From: Gammaproteobacteria bacterium
GTDB lineage: Bacteria > Pseudomonadota > Gammaproteobacteria > Pseudomonadales > Azotimanducaceae
Assembly: GCA_018666555.1 (NCBI GenBank)
Contig: JABIZD010000213.1
Location: 1-35,714 of the forward strand
Direction: 5' to 3'
DNA length: 35,714 nucleotides
Part shown: positions 1 through 7,409 of the stretch, piece after piece
How positions within the stretch are numbered: the first letter of the stretch is position 1
Layout of the letters: each line of letters begins with the position of its first letter
Notes under the pieces: model-generated
What the model was told of the DNA's origin: nothing
What the model saw: only the letters and a program-made list of their open reading frames with translations
Databases searched by the model: none
Program-made: the position numbers and the translations under genes

Positions 1-1725
1 AAGGCCAAGAACCTCAAAAATCGCGTTGGCAGCTATTTTCGCAAAACCTCACTGGATGCGAAGACCATGGCATTGGTGGCTCGAGTCGCTGATGTCAATG
101 TAACTGTGACCGATAGCGAGACAGAGGCGCTTCTGCTGGAACAGACCCAGATCAAAGAGTGGCGGCCGCTCTACAATATCCTCTTTAAGGATGATAAGTC
201 CTACCCATATATTTATCTCTCGACCCAGGATACTTATCCACGGTTAGCTTTTCATCGAGGTGCGCGCAAGAAAACAGGCCGGTTTTTCGGCCCTTTCCCT
301 AGTGCATATTCTGTCAGGGATAGCATCAATGTACTGCAGAAGGCTTTTAGAGTTCGCTCTTGTGAGGACAGCTTTTTCAGGAATCGTTCCAGGCCCTGCC
401 TGCAATATCAGATCAAGCGCTGCTCGGGTCCCTGCTGTGAGCTTATATCTGAGGAAGACTATGAGGTAGATGTGTCTAATGCGGTTAAATTCCTCGAAGG
501 TAAAAGCCATGAGGTGCTTGAACAATACTCAGAAAGGATGGACCAGGCCGCAGCAGGTCTTGATTATGAGCGGGCGGCTATTCACAGAGATCAGATTTTA
601 CACCTTCGTAAAATCCAGGAGCAACAGCATGTTGTCGCTGCCGGCGGTAATATTGATGTTATTTTTGCCGAAAAGGCTGCTGCAGGCCTGTGCGTCCTTG
701 TCATGTTCATCCGCGGCGGGCGTATGCTCGGAAACAAAAACTTCTTTCCCAGTAATCGTCTCGATGAGCAGCCGGCTGGTATTCTTTCGGCATTTCTTTC
801 CCAGTTCTATCTGTCTGGCACGGCCGGTAGGGATATCCCTAGCGAAGTCGTCGTTAATGCGCAGCTTGATGATAAAACATTGCTGGAGAGTGCCCTGCGG
901 CAGGCTCGGGGAACCAAGGTTCGAATCAGTGATAACGTCCGAGGGACTCGTTCCCGTTGGCTTGGTATAGCCGGTAACAGTGCCAAGCAGGCGTTAGGTA
1001 GTCATCTGGCTCAGCGAGACAACCTGAACCGACGATTCCAGGCATTGCAGGAAGCTCTCGGACTGGATCAGATGCCAGATCGTCTAGAATGCTTTGATAT
1101 AAGCCACACTCAGGGCGAAGCCACCGTTGCCTCCTGCGTAGTGTTTGACCAGGCTGGGCCCAGGAAAGCCGATTATCGCTTGTTTAATATCAAGGATGTT
1201 ACTGCTGGCGATGATTATGCTGCCATGGAGCAGGCCCTCAGGCGACGTTATACGCGGCTCCAGAAGGGTGAAGGTCATCTCCCCGATGTGTTGTTTATTG
1301 ACGGTGGTAAGGGCCAGGTCACCCAGGCCAGAACAGTACTAGAAGAATTGCAGGTTGAAGGAGTCTTGATCATTGGCGTCGCCAAGGGCCCAAGTCGTAA
1401 GGCTGGTCTGGAGAGCCTGATCGTCCCGGGCAAACCCGAGTTGGAACTTCCACCTGACAATGCTGGATTACATCTGATTCAACATATCAGGGATGAGAGC
1501 CATCGATTTGCTATTACCGGCCATCGGCAACGTCGTGGTAAGAAGAGAACCGAATCACAACTGGATGGAATTCAGGGAATTGGTCCCACCCGAAAAAGAA
1601 ATCTGATAAGGTACTTTGGCAGTGTAAAGCAGGTGCTGAGTGCATCAACGGCTGAGATTGCCCGAGTTGAAGGAATTAGCCTAAAATTAGCGGAACATAT
1701 TTATACAACCCTGCACAACAGTTAA
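1..1725 (+). CDS. uvrC: UvrC, excinuclease ABC subunit C (5' end missing)
   Basis: UvrC makes both incisions around a bulky DNA lesion in nucleotide excision repair, acting with UvrA and UvrB. The reading frame is open to the first base of the window and starts with KAKNLKNRV, the end of the GIY-YIG core, so about 35 N-terminal residues lie outside; the ATG at 67 is internal, not the true start. The UVR (UvrB-binding) segment is encoded around 490-620. The RNase H-like 5'-incision domain follows, with its catalytic Asp in FDISHT at about 1093-1110 and the conserved RDESHRFAI further on. The C-terminal helix-hairpin-helix pair lies at about 1560-1720. About 574 residues are visible, against roughly 610 for the full family. 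It sits 30 bp before pgsA, the classical gammaproteobacterial order. It appears intact apart from the window edge. Confidence 0.97.
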   Translation, partial: KAKNLKNRVGSYFRKTSLDAKTMALVARVADVNVTVTDSETEALLLEQTQIKEWRPLYNILFKDDKSYPYIYLSTQDTYPRLAFHRGARKKTGRFFGPFPSAYSVRDSINVLQKAFRVRSCEDSFFRNRSRPCLQYQIKRCSGPCCELISEEDYEVDVSNAVKFLEGKSHEVLEQYSERMDQAAAGLDYERAAIHRDQILHLRKIQEQQHVVAAGGNIDVIFAEKAAAGLCVLVMFIRGGRMLGNKNFFPSNRLDEQPAGILSAFLSQFYLSGTAGRDIPSEVVVNAQLDDKTLLESALRQARGTKVRISDNVRGTRSRWLGIAGNSAKQALGSHLAQRDNLNRRFQALQEALGLDQMPDRLECFDISHTQGEATVASCVVFDQAGPRKADYRLFNIKDVTAGDDYAAMEQALRRRYTRLQKGEGHLPDVLFIDGGKGQVTQARTVLEELQVEGVLIIGVAKGPSRKAGLESLIVPGKPELELPPDNAGLHLIQHIRDESHRFAITGHRQRRGKKRTESQLDGIQGIGPTRKRNLIRYFGSVKQVLSASTAEIARVEGISLKLAEHIYTTLHNS

Positions 1726-1755
1726 ACTGGGGTCAGGTCAAAATGATCATTATTT

Positions 1756-2337
1756 ATGAAATTAGCCATCAGTTTACCTAATATTATTACTAGCTTTAGA
1801 ATTTTGCTGATTCCTGTGTTGGTTATAAGCTTTTATCTGTTGCCCCTGGAGAGCCGCTATCTTGCTTCAGCAGCGGTTTTTACCTTGGCCAGCCTTACCG
1901 ACTGGCTGGATGGTTATCTTGCTCGTAGCATGGGGCAGATGACCGCGTTTGGTGCTTTTCTAGATCCGGTGGCAGATAAATTGATTGTTGCCGTAGCACT
2001 GGTATTGCTGGTCGAAGTACATGCCAGTGCTATCCTCGCGATTCCTGCACTGGTTATTGTCTGTCGGGAAATTGTGGTGTCTGCACTACGCGAATGGATG
2101 GCGCGGTATAGTGAGAAACGCGGTGTTGCCGTGTCTTTTCTTGGCAAAATCAAAACAGTTTTTCAGATGATTGCGATCATCGTATTATTAGCCAGCGGTC
2201 CAGACCGTCATGCCCTAACGGTGATCCTCGGTTATATACTGCTGTATGCTGCTGCGGGCCTAACCCTGTTATCCATGTACCAATACCTCAGACTGGCATG
2301 GCCGGACCTGTATTCGGGGATGAAGAATAAAGACTGA
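1756..2337 (+). CDS. pgsA: PgsA, CDP-diacylglycerol-glycerol-3-phosphate 3-phosphatidyltransferase
   Basis: This inner-membrane enzyme makes phosphatidylglycerophosphate from CDP-diacylglycerol and glycerol-3-phosphate, the committed step to phosphatidylglycerol and cardiolipin. The 193-residue protein has the usual family length and carries the full CDP-alcohol phosphotransferase signature D-x2-DG-x2-AR-x8-G-x3-D-x3-D, starting at DWLDGYLAR and ending at FLDPVADK. Several hydrophobic segments surround it. The start ATG follows uvrC by 30 bp. An out-of-frame ATG at 1743 is not used, and the GGTCAGGT upstream is a rather distant ribosome-binding site. The pair uvrC-pgsA is normally followed directly by tRNA-Gly, tRNA-Cys and tRNA-Leu; here it is not. 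Confidence 0.97.
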   Translation: MKLAISLPNIITSFRILLIPVLVISFYLLPLESRYLASAAVFTLASLTDWLDGYLARSMGQMTAFGAFLDPVADKLIVAVALVLLVEVHASAILAIPALVIVCREIVVSALREWMARYSEKRGVAVSFLGKIKTVFQMIAIIVLLASGPDRHALTVILGYILLYAAAGLTLLSMYQYLRLAWPDLYSGMKNKD

Positions 2338-2838
2338 AGGCCCTGTTAATGCCTGGCTGGGCCGGCTGTTAGGCGGCAACAGACCTGCCGGACTTGTCGG
2401 GATTTGCTGTCTAAAGTGTCCCTAGGGCCGTCGACTGCGTCAGCGATGGCCACTTAACATCTTTTGCTCCAGTTCCTGCAACTTCTCCTTTGCCTTCGTT
2501 ACTTTTTCGACTTCTTTGTCTCTTTTACCTCTGATGACTCTTTTGCCTGCATGGCCGTGGGGATATTTACAAATGGTTCGGTCAATTGAGTGGCAGGTCA
2601 CCAACAAGGTTTATCTAATGCAGCCATTCAAAACCGTGCATATAGAGTTGAGTCGAAGCAATGGTCCGGCCGTTAATCACGCTGATGTGTAGGCTAGACA
2701 GATGTATTTTATTTTTCGAGAGCCGTGCTGGTTTTCTGCTGGAGGCAAGTTAACAGGGGAGTACTGAGCGTGTTAAGTTGTTATAGAAATACCAGCAGCG
2801 TTATACCTGCCGGAGAAATTAAACAACAGGGGAGCATC
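2338..2838. other. Intergenic stretch after pgsA; ancestral tRNA cluster absent
   Basis: About 500 bp without a convincing gene. In most gammaproteobacteria the tRNA-Gly/Cys/Leu cluster starts here, and I find no tRNA-like cloverleaf in it. Just after pgsA there is a weak GGCCC...GGGCC inverted repeat without a T run. A doubtful 55-codon minus-strand frame lies at 2440-2607. The last 30 bp hold the ribosome-binding site of the next gene. Confidence 0.6.
2440..2607 (-). CDS. Doubtful small ORF, lysine-rich C-terminus
   Basis: A 55-residue frame on the minus strand, opening right after an in-frame stop with TTG/TTG/GTG as the only possible starts and no Shine-Dalgarno sequence. The predicted product has a Cys/His-containing start (TCHSIDRTICKYPHGHAGKR) and a charged, probably helical tail rich in Lys and Glu. 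I do not recognise a family. The strongly biased tail suggests a real small protein or the 3' remnant of a longer, decayed gene, but chance cannot be excluded. Confidence 0.2.
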   Translation of the reverse strand: MLVTCHSIDRTICKYPHGHAGKRVIRGKRDKEVEKVTKAKEKLQELEQKMLSGHR

Positions 2839-3792
2839 ATGGAGACAATCTGGGTTGAGAACGGCGAAAACCGTCTTGAGGTTAAGTTGATGGGTAGTGG
2901 CCCGGTGATTTTATGCGTGCATGGCTGGCCCGAGCTGTGGTACTCCTGGCGGCATCAGATGGCTTATTTTGCAGACCAGGGCTACACCGTTGCGGCCATG
3001 AATGTGCGTGGATATGGTGGCAGTAGTCGACCGGCTGATGTCGACGCCTATACTTTGTCTGAGTTGAGCTCGGATGTGCAGGCTGTTGCGCAACACCTGT
3101 CAGACCAATCGGTGATATTGTTTGGGCATGATTGGGGGGCGCCTATTGTTTATCAGAGTGCGCTCCGTTATCCGGCGCTATTTTCTGCTGTAGCCGGCCT
3201 TAGCGTGCCGTACATGCCATCGGGGGAACAGTCTACGTTGGATCTGTTTCAGCAGATTTATGCGGGTCGGTTCTTTTACCAGTTGTATTTCCAGGCAACA
3301 GATGTTGCTGAAGCGGCTTTCGAGGCCGATATTCAGTCGGCGCTGCGAAAGGTTTACTTTTCGCTTTCAGGCGATGCGCCGCTTGATGATTGGTTGAAGC
3401 AGCGACCTGCAGACGCTGCATTGCTCGATGATCTGCTTGATCCGCAGCCCTTTCCGGCCTGGTTGAGTGAAGCAGATCTAGGCGTTTATGCCGAGGCATT
3501 TGGAAATTCGGGCTTTCGTGGACCGTTTAATCGATATCGGGCGCAGCAACTCGATACAAAGCAATTAGTGGATCACCGCGGCAAGAAGCTGGAGCAACCC
3601 AGCTGCCTGATTGCCGGTGAAAGAGATGCGGTCCGAAATTTTATCCCTGGTATCGACCTTTATGAAAACGCTGCCGCTGGCTGCTCTGATTACAGGGGAA
3701 CCACTATTATTGAGGCGGCTGGTCACTGGGTTCAGCAGGAAGCACCCGCAGAAACTAATGCCGCCCTTGATCAGTTTCTGCAGGGTCTTTAG
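2839..3792 (+). CDS. Alpha/beta-hydrolase, soluble epoxide hydrolase type
   Basis: Predicted to open epoxides to vicinal diols in the cytoplasm. The 317-residue protein has the epoxide-hydrolase oxyanion motif HGWPE at 28-32, the nucleophile Asp98 in GHDWGA, an acid Asp263 in AGERDAV, and the catalytic His296 in AGHW. Candidate lid tyrosines that would polarise the epoxide are Tyr150 and Tyr233 (FNRYR). An Asp rather than Ser or Cys nucleophile separates it from esterases; haloalkane dehalogenases share the Asp, but the HGWPE and lid tyrosines favour epoxide hydrolase. The frame is open further upstream, but ATG 2839 is preceded by AGGGGAG at ideal spacing. Its stop overlaps the stop of the convergent VOC gene by 4 bp. 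The natural substrate is unknown. Confidence 0.85.
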   Translation: METIWVENGENRLEVKLMGSGPVILCVHGWPELWYSWRHQMAYFADQGYTVAAMNVRGYGGSSRPADVDAYTLSELSSDVQAVAQHLSDQSVILFGHDWGAPIVYQSALRYPALFSAVAGLSVPYMPSGEQSTLDLFQQIYAGRFFYQLYFQATDVAEAAFEADIQSALRKVYFSLSGDAPLDDWLKQRPADAALLDDLLDPQPFPAWLSEADLGVYAEAFGNSGFRGPFNRYRAQQLDTKQLVDHRGKKLEQPSCLIAGERDAVRNFIPGIDLYENAAAGCSDYRGTTIIEAAGHWVQQEAPAETNAALDQFLQGL

Positions 3793-4142
3793 TTTGATTC
3801 ACTGAAAATCAGGCGGTTCCCGAATGGATCAAGGATGGTCATGTCCATACCCCAGGGTTGTTTTTCCAAAGCAGGGCGATAATAACGATAGTTTTTAGCC
3901 GTTAAGCCTTGCTGGTAGCCGGTAATATCCGTTATTGCAAATCGGGCAGCCGAACCGGGCGTGGCATCGCCGTGATGTTCTGAAAGATGCAGTTCACATT
4001 GAGCCAATTGAACACCTACATAAAGAGGAAGGCTACCGTCAAAGCGATGTTCAAATAATACACTGAAGCCGAGGTAATCAAGGTAGAACTCCCTCATTTT
4101 GGCTTCGTCAAAGATCCTGAATATTGGGATAACTGCATTCAT
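3789..4142 (-). CDS. VOC-superfamily protein (glyoxalase / bleomycin-resistance fold)
   Basis: A 117-residue vicinal-oxygen-chelate protein with both beta-alpha-beta modules: an N-terminal IPIFRIFDEAKMREFYLDYL segment, the typical LHLSEHHGD motif in the middle and a C-terminal MTILDPFGNRLIFSE. It most resembles the subfamily annotated simply as glyoxalase superfamily protein, which has no settled substrate. It could be a small-molecule-binding or resistance protein. It converges on the upstream epoxide hydrolase with a 4 bp overlap of stop codons, so the two are not co-transcribed. Confidence 0.8.
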   Translation of the reverse strand: MNAVIPIFRIFDEAKMREFYLDYLGFSVLFEHRFDGSLPLYVGVQLAQCELHLSEHHGDATPGSAARFAITDITGYQQGLTAKNYRYYRPALEKQPWGMDMTILDPFGNRLIFSESN

Positions 4143-4244
4143 GCTACTGCTGCAAAGCGACCGACTTTGACCATAACAGAGTTTTTAGAATTGGCCATTA
4201 AGTTTCGATTCCTCTGGGTTGGGTCAAACCTAGGTTGCAGCGCC

Positions 4245-4305
4245 GATTTTCAAATTATCGTATTCAGATTGTGATAGATGAGTACATGATTTTCAAATTA
4301 TCGTA
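4245..4305. repeat. Pair of 18-bp direct repeats upstream of the MORN gene
   Basis: The sequence GATTTTCAAATTATCGTA occurs at 4245-4262 and again, identically, at 4288-4305. The start-to-start distance is 43 bp, close to four helical turns. It lies 52 bp or more upstream of the start codon at 4357, between divergently transcribed genes, and is a plausible double operator or promoter duplication. Confidence 0.7.
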
Positions 4306-4356
4306 GATGGGCGCATAATGTCGGTTCAGTAGGCAGCAATTCAACCGGGGCGTTAT

Positions 4357-5043
4357 ATGATGCGAGATAGATTCAGTTCCTGGGTTGCGGCGATAGTGGC
4401 GTGCGGGCTACTTTGGATGAACTCTGTATCGCTGGCTGAAGATCTACCTCAGGCAATCTTGGAGCCAGAACCTGAATTGATCGGTCCATGTAATCCATTG
4501 GTTGATTTCGGCTGTAAAGGCACGGTTGAACTTGAACAGGGCGAGCAATTTACCGGGACGCTTAAAGAGGGCTTGCCAGATGGAGAGGGAGAAATAGTCT
4601 ACCCTAACGGAGATGTATACTCCGGCTACTTTCGTGAAGGTCGAAAGATGGGGCAGGGTAAGTACAGGTTTGCTAATGGTGATACATACAGTGGCTTTTG
4701 GGTGCGCGATAGGCTCTCGGGTGCTGTCGAGCTCGACTATGTCATTGGCGATCGCTATGTGGGCCCTCTCGAAGAAAACAAACCCCATGGGGAGGGTGCC
4801 ATGTTCTTTGCCAATGGCGATGTGTATCGTGGTCAATGGGTCAAGGGTGTCCGCACTGGAGAGGGGATTCTAAGCTACGGTGGAAGTCATGTGGAAAGTG
4901 CCGGTGATCGCTATCAGGGAGCATTCAGTAATAATTTGAGGCATGGCGAGGGACGATATATCTGGGCCGATGGTAAACAGAGCAAGGTGAGTTGTCAGTA
5001 CGACGTCTGCGAGGAGCCTTCCTGGACAAAACGCTTCCCTTGA
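4357..5043 (+). CDS. Exported MORN-repeat protein
   Basis: The 228-residue product starts with a Sec-type signal peptide (charged start, hydrophobic core at about 9-22, likely cleavage near SLA-ED at 26-29). Residues 64-206 hold about six MORN-type repeats of some 23 residues, with recurring cores such as DGEGEIVYPNGD, MGQGKYRFANGD and HGEGAMFFANGD. The third repeat has lost the usual Gly-x-Gly. MORN repeats form an elongated beta scaffold that binds lipids or proteins; in bacteria most are of unknown role. Four cysteines (45, 53, 213, 218) outside the repeats could form disulphides in the periplasm. Either ATG 4357 or ATG 4360 may be used. Confidence 0.8.
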   Translation: MMRDRFSSWVAAIVACGLLWMNSVSLAEDLPQAILEPEPELIGPCNPLVDFGCKGTVELEQGEQFTGTLKEGLPDGEGEIVYPNGDVYSGYFREGRKMGQGKYRFANGDTYSGFWVRDRLSGAVELDYVIGDRYVGPLEENKPHGEGAMFFANGDVYRGQWVKGVRTGEGILSYGGSHVESAGDRYQGAFSNNLRHGEGRYIWADGKQSKVSCQYDVCEEPSWTKRFP

Positions 5044-5050
5044 ATATAAA

Positions 5051-5086
5051 GCGGTTTTGCCTGATTACCGGAGCCGGCAATACCGC
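5051..5086 (+). terminator. Strong hairpin just after the MORN gene
   Basis: GCGGTTTTGCC at 5051-5061 pairs with GGCAATACCGC at 5076-5086 in 10 of 11 positions around a 14-nt loop, beginning 7 bp after the stop codon. There is no T run directly after it, so it is either an mRNA-stabilising 3' hairpin or an imperfect terminator. Confidence 0.45.
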
Positions 5087-5148
5087 GCTCATAACAACTT
5101 TGCTTCCTGTTTTAATTCCGCTCTAATTATTTGTTCTCATTTGTCCTG

Positions 5149-5165
5149 TAACTAACTGTTAGTTA
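5149..5165. promoter_or_regulatory. Perfect 17-bp palindrome, possible TetR-type operator
   Basis: TAACTAACTGTTAGTTA is an 8+1+8 perfect inverted repeat followed by the AT-rich TATAATTTATTT. The size, symmetry and AACTAAC/GTTAGTT half-sites resemble operators of TetR-family regulators. It is 249 bp upstream of the PhyH gene. No regulator gene is in the window. Confidence 0.45.
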
Positions 5166-5413
5166 TATAATTTATTTCTATATTCTGTATTTTTATTGTC
5201 GTGTTTTTCTTCCTGACGTGCTTTGCCAAGGGTCAGAAAGGGTCATGGAAGCAGCATATTCGGTGCCTCGTAGCAGGGCTCCGTAAGGTTGAATCAGGTC
5301 CGCCTGAGCCGATTCCACTGAACTTCACCAGGCTGCGGTGTACGGTCGACATCATGCCGTAAAGCCTTTACGCTAGGCAGGTTATTTGCCATTAAGAGTA
5401 TTAATTACCGCAC

Positions 5414-6235
5414 ATGAAGCCAAACTTGCCTCCCCAACGACCGCCTCGCAATCTCACAGAGGCTGAACGTCAGGCCCTGATTGATGATGGTGTTGTCTGC
5501 GTCAGGTCAATGTTGGATAACAAATGGCTAGAGACGATCGAAAACGGAGTCGAACGCATTAAGGCCAGCCCAGGTGTGATTGCCAATATTCTGTCCATGC
5601 CGGAGAAGGGCTTTACCGGTGATCTGTTTATGTGGCGAAAGTACAGAGAGTTTGCGGAGGTCCTATTTGAGTCACCATTGGCACATCTGGCGCAACAGGC
5701 CATGAATTCAACCCTGGTCAAGCACTGGTATGATCAGCTGTTTGTTAAAGAGGCAGGCGCGCAGGTGCCCACACCCTGGCACCATGACCTCACCTTCTGG
5801 CCGATCAAAGGCCAGGAGATTATTAGCATCTGGATACCCATCGATCCAGTAAACAGGGCATCCAGTGGTTTGGAATATATCCGCGGATCGCATCGCTGGG
5901 CCAATCGGTTTAAGGCAATAACACCTGATTACGCTGAGTTCATGGTAAACCCTGAACTTGAGGATGTTCCTGACATTGAGGCTAACAGGGACGATTATGA
6001 CCTTTTAGGATGGGATATGGAGCCAGGTGATATATTGATTTTTCATCCTCTGGTGGTGCATGGTTCTGGCGGTAATCACTCGACGCTAACTAATAGGCGA
6101 GCGCTGGCTAGCCGCTGGGTGGGAAATGACGTTGTTTATGATCCCAGGCCCCATACCATGCCTCTGCCTCCGGATCATGGACAGAAGCAGGGTCAACGCT
6201 TGCATGGGGACTTGTTTCCCACCGTGCTGGGGTAG
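5414..6235 (+). CDS. Phytanoyl-CoA dioxygenase (PhyH) family Fe(II)/2-oxoglutarate oxygenase
   Basis: Predicted cytoplasmic non-haem iron oxygenase that hydroxylates an unactivated carbon using 2-oxoglutarate and O2. The 273-residue protein has the family iron ligands His123-x-Asp125 (in TPWHHDLTFWP) and His216 (HPLVVHGSG), with a 2-oxoglutarate-binding Arg at 228 or 229. The IRGSHRW segment at 156-162 is typical of PhyH-like enzymes. The start is the ATG at 5414; no strong ribosome-binding site precedes it. It runs in the same direction as the aldolase and tartrate-dehydratase-like genes that follow, 255 bp on, so it may belong to the same catabolic set. Substrate unknown; these enzymes range from fatty acyl-CoA to small natural products. 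Confidence 0.85.
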   Translation: MKPNLPPQRPPRNLTEAERQALIDDGVVCVRSMLDNKWLETIENGVERIKASPGVIANILSMPEKGFTGDLFMWRKYREFAEVLFESPLAHLAQQAMNSTLVKHWYDQLFVKEAGAQVPTPWHHDLTFWPIKGQEIISIWIPIDPVNRASSGLEYIRGSHRWANRFKAITPDYAEFMVNPELEDVPDIEANRDDYDLLGWDMEPGDILIFHPLVVHGSGGNHSTLTNRRALASRWVGNDVVYDPRPHTMPLPPDHGQKQGQRLHGDLFPTVLG

Positions 6236-6270
6236 CAAACTCAGGCTCCTCTGGCTAGAAAGACTACAAA

Positions 6271-6326
6271 GGCCAGAAACAAAAGGCCAGAAACAAAAGC
6301 TTAGAAACAAAAGCTTAGAAACAATA
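6271..6326. repeat. Four 14-bp tandem repeats (two variants)
   Basis: GGCCAGAAACAAAA occurs twice (6271-6298), followed by GCTTAGAAACAAAA and GCTTAGAAACAATA (6299-6326). Each of the two variants has been duplicated in place, which suggests stepwise slippage. It lies in non-coding DNA after the PhyH stop. Confidence 0.8.
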
Positions 6327-6402
6327 GACTGTATCGAGCATAGACTGCAACCAAACCATTACCGAGAAGCGGTAATACAGTTGCTGCTGGACACGAAACG
6401 TT

Positions 6403-6468
6403 AACAGGCATACCTTAATCGCCATACGGCAACAGGCATACCTTAATCGCCATACGGCAACAGGCATA
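6403..6468. repeat. 28-bp tandem repeat, two full copies plus 10 bp
   Basis: The unit beginning AACAGGCATACC fills 6403-6430 and, identically, 6431-6458; a third copy breaks off after AACAGGCATA at 6468. It ends 22 bp before the aldolase start codon, so it lies in the 5' leader or promoter of that gene. Confidence 0.85.
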
Positions 6469-6490
6469 ATAATGAGAGGAGGGAATCTAC

Positions 6491-7288
6491 ATGGTCCTGA
6501 ACAATAGCTTTAGGAAGCTTCTGGATGAGGATAAACCCACCCTGGGAACACATTTCATGTTCACTGACCCGGATATTCCTGAGCTTATAGGTGATACAGG
6601 TTGTTTTGATTATGGTGAGTTCACGGCGGAATATTCGGCATTTGATCTGCCGCTGCTCTATAACCTGGCCAGAGCTGGTCAATGTGGCAATCTACCACTG
6701 ATGATCAAACCGGATCAGGAGAACCAGGGTTTTGTTTCCCAGGCCGCGCTCGGTGCCGGCTTTAAAGCGGTTCTGTTCACTGATATACGAACAGCGGAGG
6801 ATGTTGATATTGCCCACCGGATCATTCGCTCCGATACACCCGAAGAGAAGGGTTTTATGGGCGTAAAATTACGTCGGCCGGCGCTTTCCAGTTACGATAC
6901 CCAGGCCTATCTTGAAGATCTTCAATCCGTTGTGTTCTGTATTATGTTAGAGAAGGCCGTCGCAGTGGATGACCTGGACTCCATACTTGAGCGGGCTCAG
7001 GCAAAAGGGGTTGATATGACGCAGTGGGGCCCAGCTGATTTCAGTTTTTCTATGGGTGACCCGGGCTTACAAAGATCACCAGAGATACGGGTCTATGAGG
7101 AGAAGGTCATAGCAAAATCCCTGGAGTATGGCATCCATCCGAGAATCGAAATCGGGGCTGTTGAGCAAGCTAAACGCTATATGGATCTCGGTGTCAGGCA
7201 TTTCTGCCTTGGCTGGGATCGTTTCATTCTTCGTCAGCAGTTAAGCCAGTTGGGCTCTGATATGCGGAAATTGACGGACTCGCTATAA
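6491..7288 (+). CDS. HpcH/HpaI aldolase-family protein with altered active site
   Basis: A 265-residue TIM-barrel protein of the HpcH/HpaI aldolase and citrate-lyase beta superfamily, which cleaves or forms C-C bonds at 2-oxo acids using a divalent metal. Metal-ligand candidates are Glu154 (IMLEKA) and Asp183 (GPADFSFSMG). In canonical HpaI a catalytic His follows the first strand (GEH) and an Arg binds the oxo acid; here the equivalents read GEF (Phe44) and LMIKP (Lys73), so the reaction may differ from classical aldolases. The start ATG has a perfect GAGAGGAGGG ribosome-binding site. It is 121 bp upstream of the tartrate-dehydratase-like gene in the same direction, suggesting both act on small hydroxy or oxo acids. 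Confidence 0.8.
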   Translation: MVLNNSFRKLLDEDKPTLGTHFMFTDPDIPELIGDTGCFDYGEFTAEYSAFDLPLLYNLARAGQCGNLPLMIKPDQENQGFVSQAALGAGFKAVLFTDIRTAEDVDIAHRIIRSDTPEEKGFMGVKLRRPALSSYDTQAYLEDLQSVVFCIMLEKAVAVDDLDSILERAQAKGVDMTQWGPADFSFSMGDPGLQRSPEIRVYEEKVIAKSLEYGIHPRIEIGAVEQAKRYMDLGVRHFCLGWDRFILRQQLSQLGSDMRKLTDSL

Positions 7289-7409
7289 TTCCGGGAATGA
7301 AGTTATTGCTTGGGTTGCGCCACCGCCACTGGTCGGTAGAGTTAAGGTTGCAATGTAAAGTGGTAGCAGAACAGGCGACCCGATTAACCTTAGACCAGCG
7401 ATCTCGACT

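Larger units (their letters stand above)
5044..5413. other. Intergenic stretch with hairpin and palindrome
   Basis: About 370 bp with no gene. It holds the hairpin at 5051-5086, an AT-rich tract, and the 17-bp palindrome at 5149-5165. The remainder up to the PhyH start shows nothing I can interpret. Confidence 0.6.
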
